The translations under genes were made by a program, and so were the position numbers. A stretch of 12,211 nt of DNA from SZAS-18 sp031370675 (lineage in GTDB: Bacteria > Verrucomicrobiota > Verrucomicrobiia > Chthoniobacterales > SZAS-18). Every line of letters begins with the position of its first letter. The stretch's first letter is position 1. The stretch is taken from assembly GCA_031370675.1 (NCBI GenBank), contig JANMQT010000129.1, positions 1-12,211 on the forward strand. The letters run 5' to 3'. The notes below the pieces were generated by a model that searched no databases, had not been told where the DNA came from, and saw nothing but the letters and a program-made list of their open reading frames with translations. This document shows positions 1-5,851 of this stretch, piece by piece.

Positions 1-1
1 C

Positions 2-181
2 ACGATTTATCGCGACCTCACCAGCTTCGTGGGCAGCATCAGCGCCGTGGCCAATAACAATCGCGGCGTGAGGGACGTCGGGTTCCTCGTCACCTTCACC
101 CTGAAGGATCTCCCGCGCTTCAGCCAGTCGTTGAACTACAACCCGGGCGTCGGCAACCCGTCGACGCTCACCCAGTTTTAA
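2..181 (+). CDS. C-terminal end of an unidentified protein, possibly an outer-membrane beta-barrel (5' truncated)
   Basis: An open frame enters from the left edge and ends at TAA 179-181, giving the last 59 residues of a protein. The visible part has alternating hydrophobic/polar stretches (for example VGFLVTFTLKDLP) and ends in ...TLTQF. A terminal Phe after amphipathic strands is the usual signal for BAM-dependent outer-membrane barrels, so an outer-membrane protein, perhaps LptD-like, is possible. The fragment contains no diagnostic catalytic motif and I do not recognise the family with certainty. The coding frame is supported by GC-rich third positions and by a terminator-like hairpin just after the stop. 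The family guess is inference; that it is a coding tail is fairly safe. Confidence 0.6.
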   Translation, partial: TIYRDLTSFVGSISAVANNNRGVRDVGFLVTFTLKDLPRFSQSLNYNPGVGNPSTLTQF

Positions 182-196
182 CGGCGGACCCTCTCC

Positions 197-229
197 GCCC
201 GCGAAGTCCTTTGGCGCGGGCACGTTTTT
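197..229 (+). terminator. Rho-independent terminator candidate
   Basis: A perfect 7-bp stem, GCCCGCG (197-203) with CGCGGGC (215-221), encloses an 11-nt loop and is followed after three bases by five T residues (225-229). It lies 15 bp after the stop of the upstream gene and 21 bp before the thrC start. It probably ends the upstream transcript, so thrC would start its own unit. Confidence 0.5.
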
Positions 230-250
230 GAGGTTAATCCTCCGGCGTCC

Positions 251-1375
251 ATGTCCGCCGTCTGTCCCGCCTCCGCCCACGACCACGGCGTCATCGCGCG
301 ATGGCGCGAGTTTCTGCCGGCGATTACCGGGCACACACCCGTCGTCTCGCTCAACGAGGGGTCAACGCCGCTGATTCATTCCCGGCGCCTCAGCGAGCGC
401 GTGGGCCGCGGAGCCAGCGTCTTCCTGAAATACGAGGCGCTCAACCCGACGTGCTCATTCAAGGACCGCGGCATGACCGTCGCCGTCTCCAAGGCCATGG
501 AAGCCGGCGCCCGGACCATCGTTTGCGCCTCCACCGGAAACACCTCCGCCTCGGCCGCGGCGTACGCGGCGCGCGCGGGCCTCGGTTGCGTCGTCCTGCT
601 GCCCGCCGGCCAGATCGCTCTCGGCAAACTCGTCCAGGCGTTCGCCTACGGCGCGAAGGTCATCAGCATCGAGGGAAATTTCGACGACGCGCTCCGGCTG
701 GTGCGCGAGCTCGGGGCTGACACCTCCGCCGGGGTGGCGGTCGTCAATTCGATCAACCCACACCGGATCGAGGGCCAGAAAACCGCTGCCTTTGAAATCG
801 TGGAGGAACTCGGCGACGCGCCCGACGTCCACTTCCTGCCGGTCGGCAATGCCGGTAACATCACCGCCTACTGGCGCGGCTACCGGGAATTCCACACGGG
901 CGGTCGCGCGAAGACGCTGCCGCGCCTGGCAGGATTTCAGGCCGCCGGCGCCGCGCCCATCTACCACCGGACGCGCGTCGAACATCCCGAGACGATCGCA
1001 ACGGCCATCCGCATCGGCAATCCGGCCAGTTGGGCGGGCGCGGATGAGGCGGTGGCCGGTTCGCACGGCGCGATCGACATTGTGACCGACGCGGAAATCC
1101 TCGCCGCACAATCTTGGCTCGCGCGCCACGAGGGGATCTTCGCCGAGCCGGCGAGTGCGGCGTCGGTGGCGGGGCTGTTCCGTTGCCTGGAGATGAAACG
1201 TGAGCCGTGCGACGCGTGTCCGTTTCGCCAATTGCCTGAGGACGCGACGATCGTTTGTACATTGACCGGACACGGCCTGAAGGATCCGGACTCCGCGCGC
1301 GCCAACCTGCCGGCCATCGTGGCGGTCCCGGCGGAATTGTCCGCGGTGCGGGAGGCAATTCGCCGGGGTGAGTAG
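251..1375 (+). CDS. thrC: Threonine synthase (PLP-dependent, fold type II, short bacterial form)
   Basis: Converts O-phospho-L-homoserine to threonine and phosphate in the cytoplasm, the last step of threonine synthesis. The 374-residue protein matches the short B. subtilis-like form (about 350 residues). The PLP lysine is K71 in NPTCSFKDRGM (66-75). The Ser/Thr-rich CASTGNTSASAAAYAARAG stretch (92-110) and the phosphate-binding PVGNAGN loop (197-203) follow, then the C-terminal TGHGLKDPD motif (339-347), which is characteristic of threonine synthases as opposed to other fold-II enzymes. The ATG at 251 is chosen because the family N-terminus (a substrate-loop segment, EGSTPL at 36-41) then sits at the usual distance; no clear Shine-Dalgarno precedes it. 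An unusual Cys-rich segment near the C-terminus (C312, C320, C323, C336; EPCDACP at 318-324) lies just before the final motif. Threonine also feeds isoleucine synthesis, linking it loosely to ilvE two genes on. Confidence 0.95.
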   Translation: MSAVCPASAHDHGVIARWREFLPAITGHTPVVSLNEGSTPLIHSRRLSERVGRGASVFLKYEALNPTCSFKDRGMTVAVSKAMEAGARTIVCASTGNTSASAAAYAARAGLGCVVLLPAGQIALGKLVQAFAYGAKVISIEGNFDDALRLVRELGADTSAGVAVVNSINPHRIEGQKTAAFEIVEELGDAPDVHFLPVGNAGNITAYWRGYREFHTGGRAKTLPRLAGFQAAGAAPIYHRTRVEHPETIATAIRIGNPASWAGADEAVAGSHGAIDIVTDAEILAAQSWLARHEGIFAEPASAASVAGLFRCLEMKREPCDACPFRQLPEDATIVCTLTGHGLKDPDSARANLPAIVAVPAELSAVREAIRRGE

Positions 1376-1381
1376 CGGTGA

Positions 1382-1401
1382 TTTTTAACAAAATTTCTAA
1401 A
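1382..1401. repeat. AT-rich dispersed motif, copy 1 (downstream of thrC)
   Basis: A 20-bp AT-only-like block, TTTTTA-aC-a-AAATTTCTAAA, begins 7 bp after the thrC stop. The same motif recurs with 18 of 20 identical positions at 3717-3736, again just after a stop codon (mcsA). It contrasts sharply with the GC-rich surroundings. Its function is unknown; a dispersed intergenic repeat or transcript-end element is the best guess. Confidence 0.55.
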
Positions 1402-1411
1402 ACAGGAGTCT

Positions 1412-1431
1412 TCGGGGATCGATGGCCCCGA
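1412..1431 (+). other. Small hairpin downstream of thrC (weak terminator candidate)
   Basis: TCGGGG (1412-1417) pairs perfectly with CCCCGA (1426-1431) around an 8-nt loop. No T-tract follows, so it is a poor intrinsic terminator, but it lies in the thrC-lolD spacer directly after the AT-rich repeat and may stabilise the thrC transcript end. Confidence 0.3.
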
Positions 1432-1481
1432 GCCGAGAGTTCACGACTGCTGGTTTGAACCTTCGCTTTTCGGCCGTTTCG

Positions 1482-1502
1482 TCGAATTTCGAATTTCGAG
1501 TT
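1482..1502. repeat. Heptameric tandem repeat, array 1 (TCGAATT type)
   Basis: Three contiguous 7-bp units, TCGAATT, TCGAATT, TCGAGTT, occupy the thrC-lolD spacer. A looser continuation of TTCG at irregular 7-9 bp steps can be seen to the left (from about 1462). The same 7-bp periodicity with TCGAC cores occurs at 11971-11991. The spacer 1376-1542 otherwise holds only the AT-rich motif and the small hairpin; no clear promoter is seen. Confidence 0.6.
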
Positions 1503-1542
1503 TGGGTCCGTGGCCCTTCCATGATTCCTTCGGCATTCCCTG

Positions 1543-2241
1543 ATGTCCGCCCCCCTGCTCCTCGCCCGCGACCTCCAACAATCGTTCACGATCGGCCGGC
1601 GTCGCATCGAGGTGTTGCGCGGCATCTCCCTCGATGTCGCGGCGGCCGAGGTGTCCTTTCTGGTGGGTGCAAGCGGCGCGGGCAAGACCACCCTGCTTTA
1701 CACCCTGGCCGGCCTGGAGCGGCCCGAGTCGGGCGAGGTGCTATTCGAGGGACGAAACATCTACCAGCTGGGCGGGCGCGACCAGGCCCGGATTCGCAAC
1801 GAGCACATGGGCTTCATCTTCCAGGGTTATCACCTGCTGCCGGAGCTTACCGCGCTCGAAAATGTCCGCCTCCCGGCCATGATGGGCGGGGCTTCGACCG
1901 ACAACCTCGACGAACGTGCCGGCGCGCTGCTGAATGATCTCCAGCTTGGCGACCGCTTGCATCACCTTCCGGCCGAACTCTCTGGTGGGGAGCAACAGCG
2001 CGTCGCCATTGCCCGCGCGATGGTCAACGACCCCGACATCCTCTTCGCCGACGAGCCGACTGGGAACCTTGATTCGAAGACAGGCGAGGCGATCATCGAA
2101 TTGCTACTTGCGCTCGTGCGCGACCGGCGGAAGACGTTACTGGTGGTGACCCACGACCAGAACCTCGCCGAACGCGGGGATCGCAAGCTCGAGATCCGCG
2201 ACGGCATGCTGACCAGCCATTCCAACTCCACTGCCCCATGA
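1543..2241 (+). CDS. lolD: LolD/MacB-type ABC transporter ATP-binding protein
   Basis: Cytoplasmic ATPase subunit of a type VII ABC system; LolD with LolC/LolE extracts lipoproteins from the inner membrane for transfer to LolA. All nucleotide-binding motifs are present in the 232-residue protein: Walker A GASGAGKT (42-49), Q-loop Q94 in FIFQGYHLLPELTALENV (92-109), signature LSGGE (146-150), Walker B ILFADE (166-171), D-loop region NLDS (175-178) and switch H204. The Q-loop followed by LLPELTALENV and the EPTGNLDSKTGE segment (171-182) are typical of the LolD/MacB/FtsE branch. No lolC/E permease is adjacent; instead its TGA overlaps the ilvE start by 4 bp, so the two are translationally coupled. 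FtsE or MacB-like function cannot be excluded. The ATG at 1543 places the first strand as in the family; no Shine-Dalgarno is visible. Confidence 0.85.
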   Translation: MSAPLLLARDLQQSFTIGRRRIEVLRGISLDVAAAEVSFLVGASGAGKTTLLYTLAGLERPESGEVLFEGRNIYQLGGRDQARIRNEHMGFIFQGYHLLPELTALENVRLPAMMGGASTDNLDERAGALLNDLQLGDRLHHLPAELSGGEQQRVAIARAMVNDPDILFADEPTGNLDSKTGEAIIELLLALVRDRRKTLLVVTHDQNLAERGDRKLEIRDGMLTSHSNSTAP

Positions 2242-3146
2242 AAATCTATCTCGACGGTGAATTCTACGGTGAGCACGAAGCCAAGATCTCGGTTTTCGAT
2301 CACGGCCTGCTCTACGGCGACGGCATTTTCGAGGGCATCCGTTTTTACAACGGCCGCGTGCGCAGGCTCGAGGCGCACATGGACCGCCTGTGGGATTCCG
2401 CCCGCGCGCTTTGCCTGACCATTCCCCTGACCAAGACCGAGATGGCCGAGGCGCTGCTCGAAACCCTGCGGCAGAACGATCTCGAGGACGGCTACGTGCG
2501 CCTGATCGTCACGCGCGGGGTGGGCAATCTCGGTCTCGACCCGAATCGCTGCGAGCGCGCCAGCGTGATCATCATCGCGGCCAAGATCAGCCTGTATCCC
2601 GAGGAACTTTACCACAAGGGCCTGACCATCATCACCTGCGCCACGCGGCGCATGTCGTTCGCCGCCATGCCGCCGGCCATCAAGTCGCTCAACTATCTCA
2701 ACAACATCATGGCCAAGATCGAGGCCAACCAGGCGGGCGCGGCCGAGGCGCTCATGCTGAACGATACCGGCCACATCGCCGAGTGCACCGCCGACAATGT
2801 GTTTGTGGTCAAGAAGGGCCGCATCTTCACCCCGCCCGTCAGCGCGGGCTCCCTGCGCGGCATCACCCGCGGGTTGGTGATGGAGATCGCCGAAGAATTG
2901 GAAATCCCGATCACCGAGCCGGAGTTGACGCGCTACGACGTGTTCACCGCCGACGAGGTGTTCCTCACCGGCACGGCGGCCGAGGTGGTCCCCGTGACCA
3001 TGTGCGACAGCCGCGTCATCGGCGACGGCGTGCCCGGGCCCGTGACCTTGCGCGTGATGAAGCGCTTCCGTGAATTGGTGCGCACGACGGGAACCCCGTT
3101 CCATGCGGCATCCAAGCAGGAAGCTCTTGCGGGCGCGGCCCGCTGA
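2238..3146 (+). CDS. ilvE: Branched-chain amino acid aminotransferase (PLP fold type IV)
   Basis: Transfers amino groups between glutamate and branched-chain 2-oxo acids, the last step of Ile/Leu/Val synthesis. The 302-residue protein is typical in length. It shows the class IV N-terminus VFDHGLLYGDGIFEGIRFYNGR (19-40), the PLP lysine K149 in AIKSLNYLNN (147-156), the AECTADNVFVV motif (181-191, with E182), SLRGITR (205-211), which belongs to the PLP-phosphate site, and TGTAAEVVPV (245-254). The SLNYLNNIMAK segment after the lysine is characteristic of BCATs; a D-alanine aminotransferase or ADC lyase is less likely but these share the fold. Start ATG 2238 overlaps the end of the upstream ATPase gene (ATGA), indicating coupling; mcsA follows after 24 bp, so lolD-ilvE-mcsA may be one transcript. 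Confidence 0.93.
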   Translation: MKIYLDGEFYGEHEAKISVFDHGLLYGDGIFEGIRFYNGRVRRLEAHMDRLWDSARALCLTIPLTKTEMAEALLETLRQNDLEDGYVRLIVTRGVGNLGLDPNRCERASVIIIAAKISLYPEELYHKGLTIITCATRRMSFAAMPPAIKSLNYLNNIMAKIEANQAGAAEALMLNDTGHIAECTADNVFVVKKGRIFTPPVSAGSLRGITRGLVMEIAEELEIPITEPELTRYDVFTADEVFLTGTAAEVVPVTMCDSRVIGDGVPGPVTLRVMKRFRELVRTTGTPFHAASKQEALAGAAR

Positions 3147-3170
3147 GCGGAGATTGCGGCGCTGTCTCCT

Positions 3171-3701
3171 ATGCGCTGCGATGCCTGCCAGAACAACGAA
3201 GCCACCGTCTTCCTGACGCAAATCGTCGAAGGGAAGATGCAGAAGGTCAACCTTTGTCCCGACTGCTCGAAGGAGAAGGGCGTAACGGACCCCACCGGCT
3301 TTGCGCTGGCTGATCTCCTGCTCGGCCTCGGCACCAACACGGAGTTGGAGAAACCGGCCGTGTCGGCCTCGACCGCCGTCAGCCCCGATGCGCCTGCGCT
3401 CAAATGCCCGACCTGTGGCTTTACGCAGGCCGACTTCAAGAAGACCCAGCGCATGGGCTGCAGTGAATGTTACGTGACGTTTGCCGAGAGCGTCGTCACT
3501 CCCCTGCGCTCGAGTCACAAGGGGTCCCAGCACGTGGGAAAGGTGCCGGCCCGGCAATTCGCCCGGGCGGAACTGGACAGCCGGATGCAATCGTTGAACG
3601 ACGATCTCGTGAAGGCCGTGAAAGAAGAGGACTACGAGGGCGCGGCGCAATTGCGCGACGCCATTCGGAAGCTGGAAGGTCAGTTGAAAACGGTGGCCTA
3701 A
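3171..3701 (+). CDS. mcsA: McsA-like zinc-finger/UVR protein, activator of the arginine kinase McsB
   Basis: In Firmicutes McsA binds and activates the protein-arginine kinase McsB. This 176-residue protein has four CxxC pairs, C3/C6, C29/C32, C79/C82 and C97/C100, enough for two zinc sites of four Cys each, separated by a linker (about 45-76). The C-terminal UVR domain (about 134-172) includes DYEGAAQLRDAIRKLEG (154-170). Length and order match known McsA proteins. It lies 24 bp after ilvE and 218 bp before mcsB, the expected partner, although the classical ctsR and clpC neighbours are absent. The start is fixed by the family N-terminus MxCxxC. No Shine-Dalgarno is seen; CTCCT directly precedes the ATG. 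The UVR tail closely resembles that of the 251-residue protein at 9657-10412. Confidence 0.88.
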   Translation: MRCDACQNNEATVFLTQIVEGKMQKVNLCPDCSKEKGVTDPTGFALADLLLGLGTNTELEKPAVSASTAVSPDAPALKCPTCGFTQADFKKTQRMGCSECYVTFAESVVTPLRSSHKGSQHVGKVPARQFARAELDSRMQSLNDDLVKAVKEEDYEGAAQLRDAIRKLEGQLKTVA

Positions 3702-3716
3702 GCGACGCGGGTCTGG

Positions 3717-3868
3717 TTTTTAGCTAAATTTCTAAACTTACCAAATTTACTAAATAATTTTTTATTGGATCGAAATGACCATTGAATACCAAACCTGACG
3801 CGAAGCTTAGCGCTCAGGGATTCTCTTCTGCCCAATTCAGTTCATTTAGAAAATTTGGAAATTTAGTT
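3717..3868. repeat. AT-rich repeat-bearing spacer between mcsA and mcsB, with imperfect inverted repeat
   Basis: The 218-bp mcsA-mcsB spacer is strikingly AT-rich at both ends. Its left part (3717-3757) begins with copy 2 of the 20-bp motif seen after thrC (18/20 identity, 3717-3736) followed by a variant CCAAATTTACTAAA (3741-3754). The right part (3843-3868) carries the reverse complement of the same words: CCAAATTTTCTAAA and CTAAATTTCC read on the - strand. The arms therefore form an imperfect inverted repeat around a GC-balanced core (about 3758-3842) with no ORF. It may be a degenerate mobile element, a terminator/promoter region for mcsB, or both. No convincing -35/-10 pair was found. 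Confidence 0.5.
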
Positions 3869-3919
3869 CAAAAAAACACCGAGGTCGCCCGCTGACATGC
3901 TCATCCCCGGTGCAATGAA

Positions 3920-5005
3920 ATGAAATTCGCCACCTTCATCAGCGGCCCGATGGCGCCGCGGCCCGCGGGGGCGCACCACGACATCGTGATCAGCAGCCGC
4001 GTACGCCTCGCGCGCAATGTCAAGGGTCGCCCCTTTCCCGGTTGGGCCAAGAAGGCCGATCGGCTCGCCGTGCTCGAGGTCATCAAGCCGCCGGTCGATG
4101 CGCTGCCGGATATGGTCGATGCGTTTTCCGAGTACCTGCAGGATCTCTCCGCCACGGAAAAACAGATCCTGGTCGAGCGCCATCTCATCAGCCGCGAGCA
4201 CGCGGCGAAAAGCACCGGCAGCGCCGTGGTCATGAACCGCGAACAGACCGTCAGCATCATGATCAACGAGGAGGATCATCTGCGCATGCAGTCGATTCGC
4301 CCCGGCTTCCAGCTCAAGGCGGTTCACCGCGCGATCGACGAGATCGACACGCGGCTCGACGACACCCTGGATTACGCGTTTTCGCCAAAACTCGGCTTCC
4401 TCACCGCGTGCCTGACAAACGTCGGCACCGGCATGCGCGCCTCGGCGATGCTGCATCTGCCCGCGCTCGTGCTCGACGAGAAGGTGAACCAGGTCATCCA
4501 GGCCGTGAACAAGATCGGTCTCGCCGTGCGCGGACTCTATGGCGAGGGCAGCGAGGCGATGGGCAACCTCTTCCAGATTTCGAACCAGACCACGCTCGGC
4601 GAGCGCGAGGAGGACATCCTGGGCCGCCTGAACAAGGTCATTGAGCAGATCATCGAGCACGAGCAGAACGCACGCGCCACGCTGTTGCAGAAAAAATCGA
4701 CGACGTTGCTCGACCAGATCGGCCGCGCCTATGGCATTTTGATGCATGCGCACTCAATGACGTCGAAGGAGGCGCTGAATTTGTTGTCGTTCCTGCGGCT
4801 GGGCACGGATCTCGGGTTTTTCCCGGCGGACCGACGCCAGCCCCTGGACGAGTTGTTAACCGAGACTCAGCCGGCGCATCTGCAGCGCGGTTCCACGCAA
4901 AAGCTGGGCGCCGAGGAGCGCGACGCACTCCGCGCCGACAGCATCCGCGTGAAGCTCAAGGAACTGCCGGGGCCCGACTCATCGCGGCTCGCGGCGGCGG
5001 GGTGA
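3920..5005 (+). CDS. mcsB: Protein-arginine kinase McsB (ATP:guanido phosphotransferase fold)
   Basis: Phosphorylates arginine side chains on proteins; in Bacillus these marks target proteins to ClpCP and inactivate CtsR. The 361-residue length matches. Visible motifs are the ATP-site arginines in SSRVRLARN (25-33), the catalytic acidic segment NEEDHLRMQ (116-124), the active-site Cys164 in CLTNVGTGMRAS (164-175), the RGLYGEGSEAMGNLFQISNQ segment (204-223) with R204 and E209, and, in the C-terminal domain, RDALRA (334-339), matching the RDxxRA allosteric phosphoarginine-binding motif described for Firmicutes McsB. The presence of that motif and of mcsA argues for McsB rather than creatine or arginine kinase. 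Most relatives have CPTN where this has CLTN. The ATG at 3920 is used because the nearby ATG at 3915 meets a stop after one codon. No ctsR or clpC is adjacent. Confidence 0.93.
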   Translation: MKFATFISGPMAPRPAGAHHDIVISSRVRLARNVKGRPFPGWAKKADRLAVLEVIKPPVDALPDMVDAFSEYLQDLSATEKQILVERHLISREHAAKSTGSAVVMNREQTVSIMINEEDHLRMQSIRPGFQLKAVHRAIDEIDTRLDDTLDYAFSPKLGFLTACLTNVGTGMRASAMLHLPALVLDEKVNQVIQAVNKIGLAVRGLYGEGSEAMGNLFQISNQTTLGEREEDILGRLNKVIEQIIEHEQNARATLLQKKSTTLLDQIGRAYGILMHAHSMTSKEALNLLSFLRLGTDLGFFPADRRQPLDELLTETQPAHLQRGSTQKLGAEERDALRADSIRVKLKELPGPDSSRLAAAG

Positions 5006-5056
5006 AGGCCGTTGACCGACCGGACTGCGCAATAGACCGATCGCGTCCAACGCATT

Positions 5057-5172
5057 TGTTATCATCCCGAGCCCGTCGACGGACCTCACTGCGGTTTGGC
5101 TCCGCTGGCTACGGCGCATCACACGCGCACCGAGCGGCAATTAGAGATCCTTCCACTTCGCTCAGGATGACA
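5057..5172. repeat. REP/MITE-like element with imperfect terminal inverted repeats
   Basis: The left arm (5057-5087, containing ATCATCCCGAGC...CGACGGACCTC) and the right arm (5144-5172, GAGATCCTTCC...CTCAGGATGACA) are imperfect reverse complements of about 29 bp. The right arm belongs to the GAGATCCTTC..TTCGCTCAGGATGACA type of palindrome that I know as a widely dispersed intergenic repeat in many bacterial genomes. The 56-bp interior has no ORF. It sits in the 254-bp spacer 5006-5259 between mcsB and the VOC gene, where no other clear signal is seen. A folded transcript could also act as a processing or termination site. Confidence 0.65.
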
Positions 5173-5259
5173 GGGTTTTGGAGCGGCTCACGCCGCATGA
5201 GCGCGTAGGCTCAATGCAAAATCGCGTTTGTTTGCCAGGTCGTTTCTCTCGCTCACCCC

Positions 5260-5766
5260 ATGTCCAACCCGACTTCCGCCCCGATCCACCCCGAGACCCG
5301 CATCGGCCACGTGCATCTCAAGGTGGCGGATCTCGAGCGCGCGCTAAACTTCTATTGTGGCGTGCTCGGCTTTGAGCTGAAGCAGCGCATGGGTCGCTCG
5401 GCCGCATTTATCAGCGCGGGCGGATATCATCACCACATCGGCCTCAACACCTGGGAGAGCGCCGGCGGCAAGCCACCGGCACCCGGCACCACCGGTCTTT
5501 TTCACATGGCCATCCTCTATCCCGATCGCGCGGCACTCGGCGATGCCTTGCGTCGCGTGACCGCGGCCGGCATCCCGCTCGACGGCGCGTCGGACCACGG
5601 CGTCAGCGAGGCGCTCTACCTGCGTGACCCCGACGAAAACGGGGTCGAGCTTTACTGCGATCGGCCCGAAACACTCTGGCCGCGCTCACCGGAGGGAGGG
5701 GTGGCCATGTTCACCAAGCCGCTCGATTTGGACGCGCTGCTCGCCGCCGCCGCCAGCCCGCCGTAA
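5260..5766 (+). CDS. VOC-family (glyoxalase/extradiol dioxygenase fold) protein, CatE-like
   Basis: A 168-residue member of the vicinal oxygen chelate superfamily, with two beta-alpha-beta-beta-beta modules: IGHVHLKVADLERALNFYCGVLGFEL (15-40) and GLFHMAILYPDRAALGDALRRVTAAG (79-104). The likely metal ligands are H19 (or H17), H82 and E130 in the DPDENGVELYCDRP segment (123-136). The YHHHIGLNTW stretch (56-65) is typical of the CatE/catechol-2,3-dioxygenase-like subgroup, but the substrate cannot be read from sequence. A C-terminal tail (about 142-168) extends past the fold. The ATG at 5260 sits six residues before the conserved region and no Shine-Dalgarno precedes it. It starts the accessory block; 85 bp separate it from the serine hydrolase. 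Confidence 0.85.
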   Translation: MSNPTSAPIHPETRIGHVHLKVADLERALNFYCGVLGFELKQRMGRSAAFISAGGYHHHIGLNTWESAGGKPPAPGTTGLFHMAILYPDRAALGDALRRVTAAGIPLDGASDHGVSEALYLRDPDENGVELYCDRPETLWPRSPEGGVAMFTKPLDLDALLAAAASPP

Positions 5767-5821
5767 CGGGCCGGACCACGGGAAGCTTGCAATTTTGAGG
5801 CCGACCCGCTGATCATCGTCG

Positions 5822-5843
5822 CCCCGGTCGCCTCAGACCGGGG
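5822..5843 (+). promoter_or_regulatory. Perfect hairpin in the 5' region of the serine hydrolase gene
   Basis: CCCCGGTC (5822-5829) pairs perfectly with GACCGGGG (5836-5843) around a 6-nt loop. No T-tract follows, so it is unlikely to be a terminator. It ends 8 bp before the ATG at 5852, and its 3' arm contains the only G-rich stretch that could serve as a ribosome-binding site, so it could mask translation start. That role is inference. Confidence 0.4.
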
Positions 5844-5851
5844 TCGCGGTG

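Noticed and set aside
1422..1937. Open frame through the thrC-lolD spacer into lolD in another frame
   Set aside because: It overlaps lolD almost entirely out of frame and traverses the heptameric repeat.
1962..3650. Long open frame (562 codons) on the - strand across lolD, ilvE and mcsA
   Set aside because: Antisense to three clear genes; composition is that of a shadow frame caused by GC-biased third codon positions.
3801..3815. Palindromic site around AAGCTT in the mcsA-mcsB spacer
   Set aside because: Only a 6-bp restriction-like palindrome with poor flanking pairing; not enough for an operator call.
5002..5208. Small + strand open frame in the mcsB-VOC spacer
   Set aside because: It runs through the palindromic repeat and has no family-like sequence; the spacer is better explained by the repeat.
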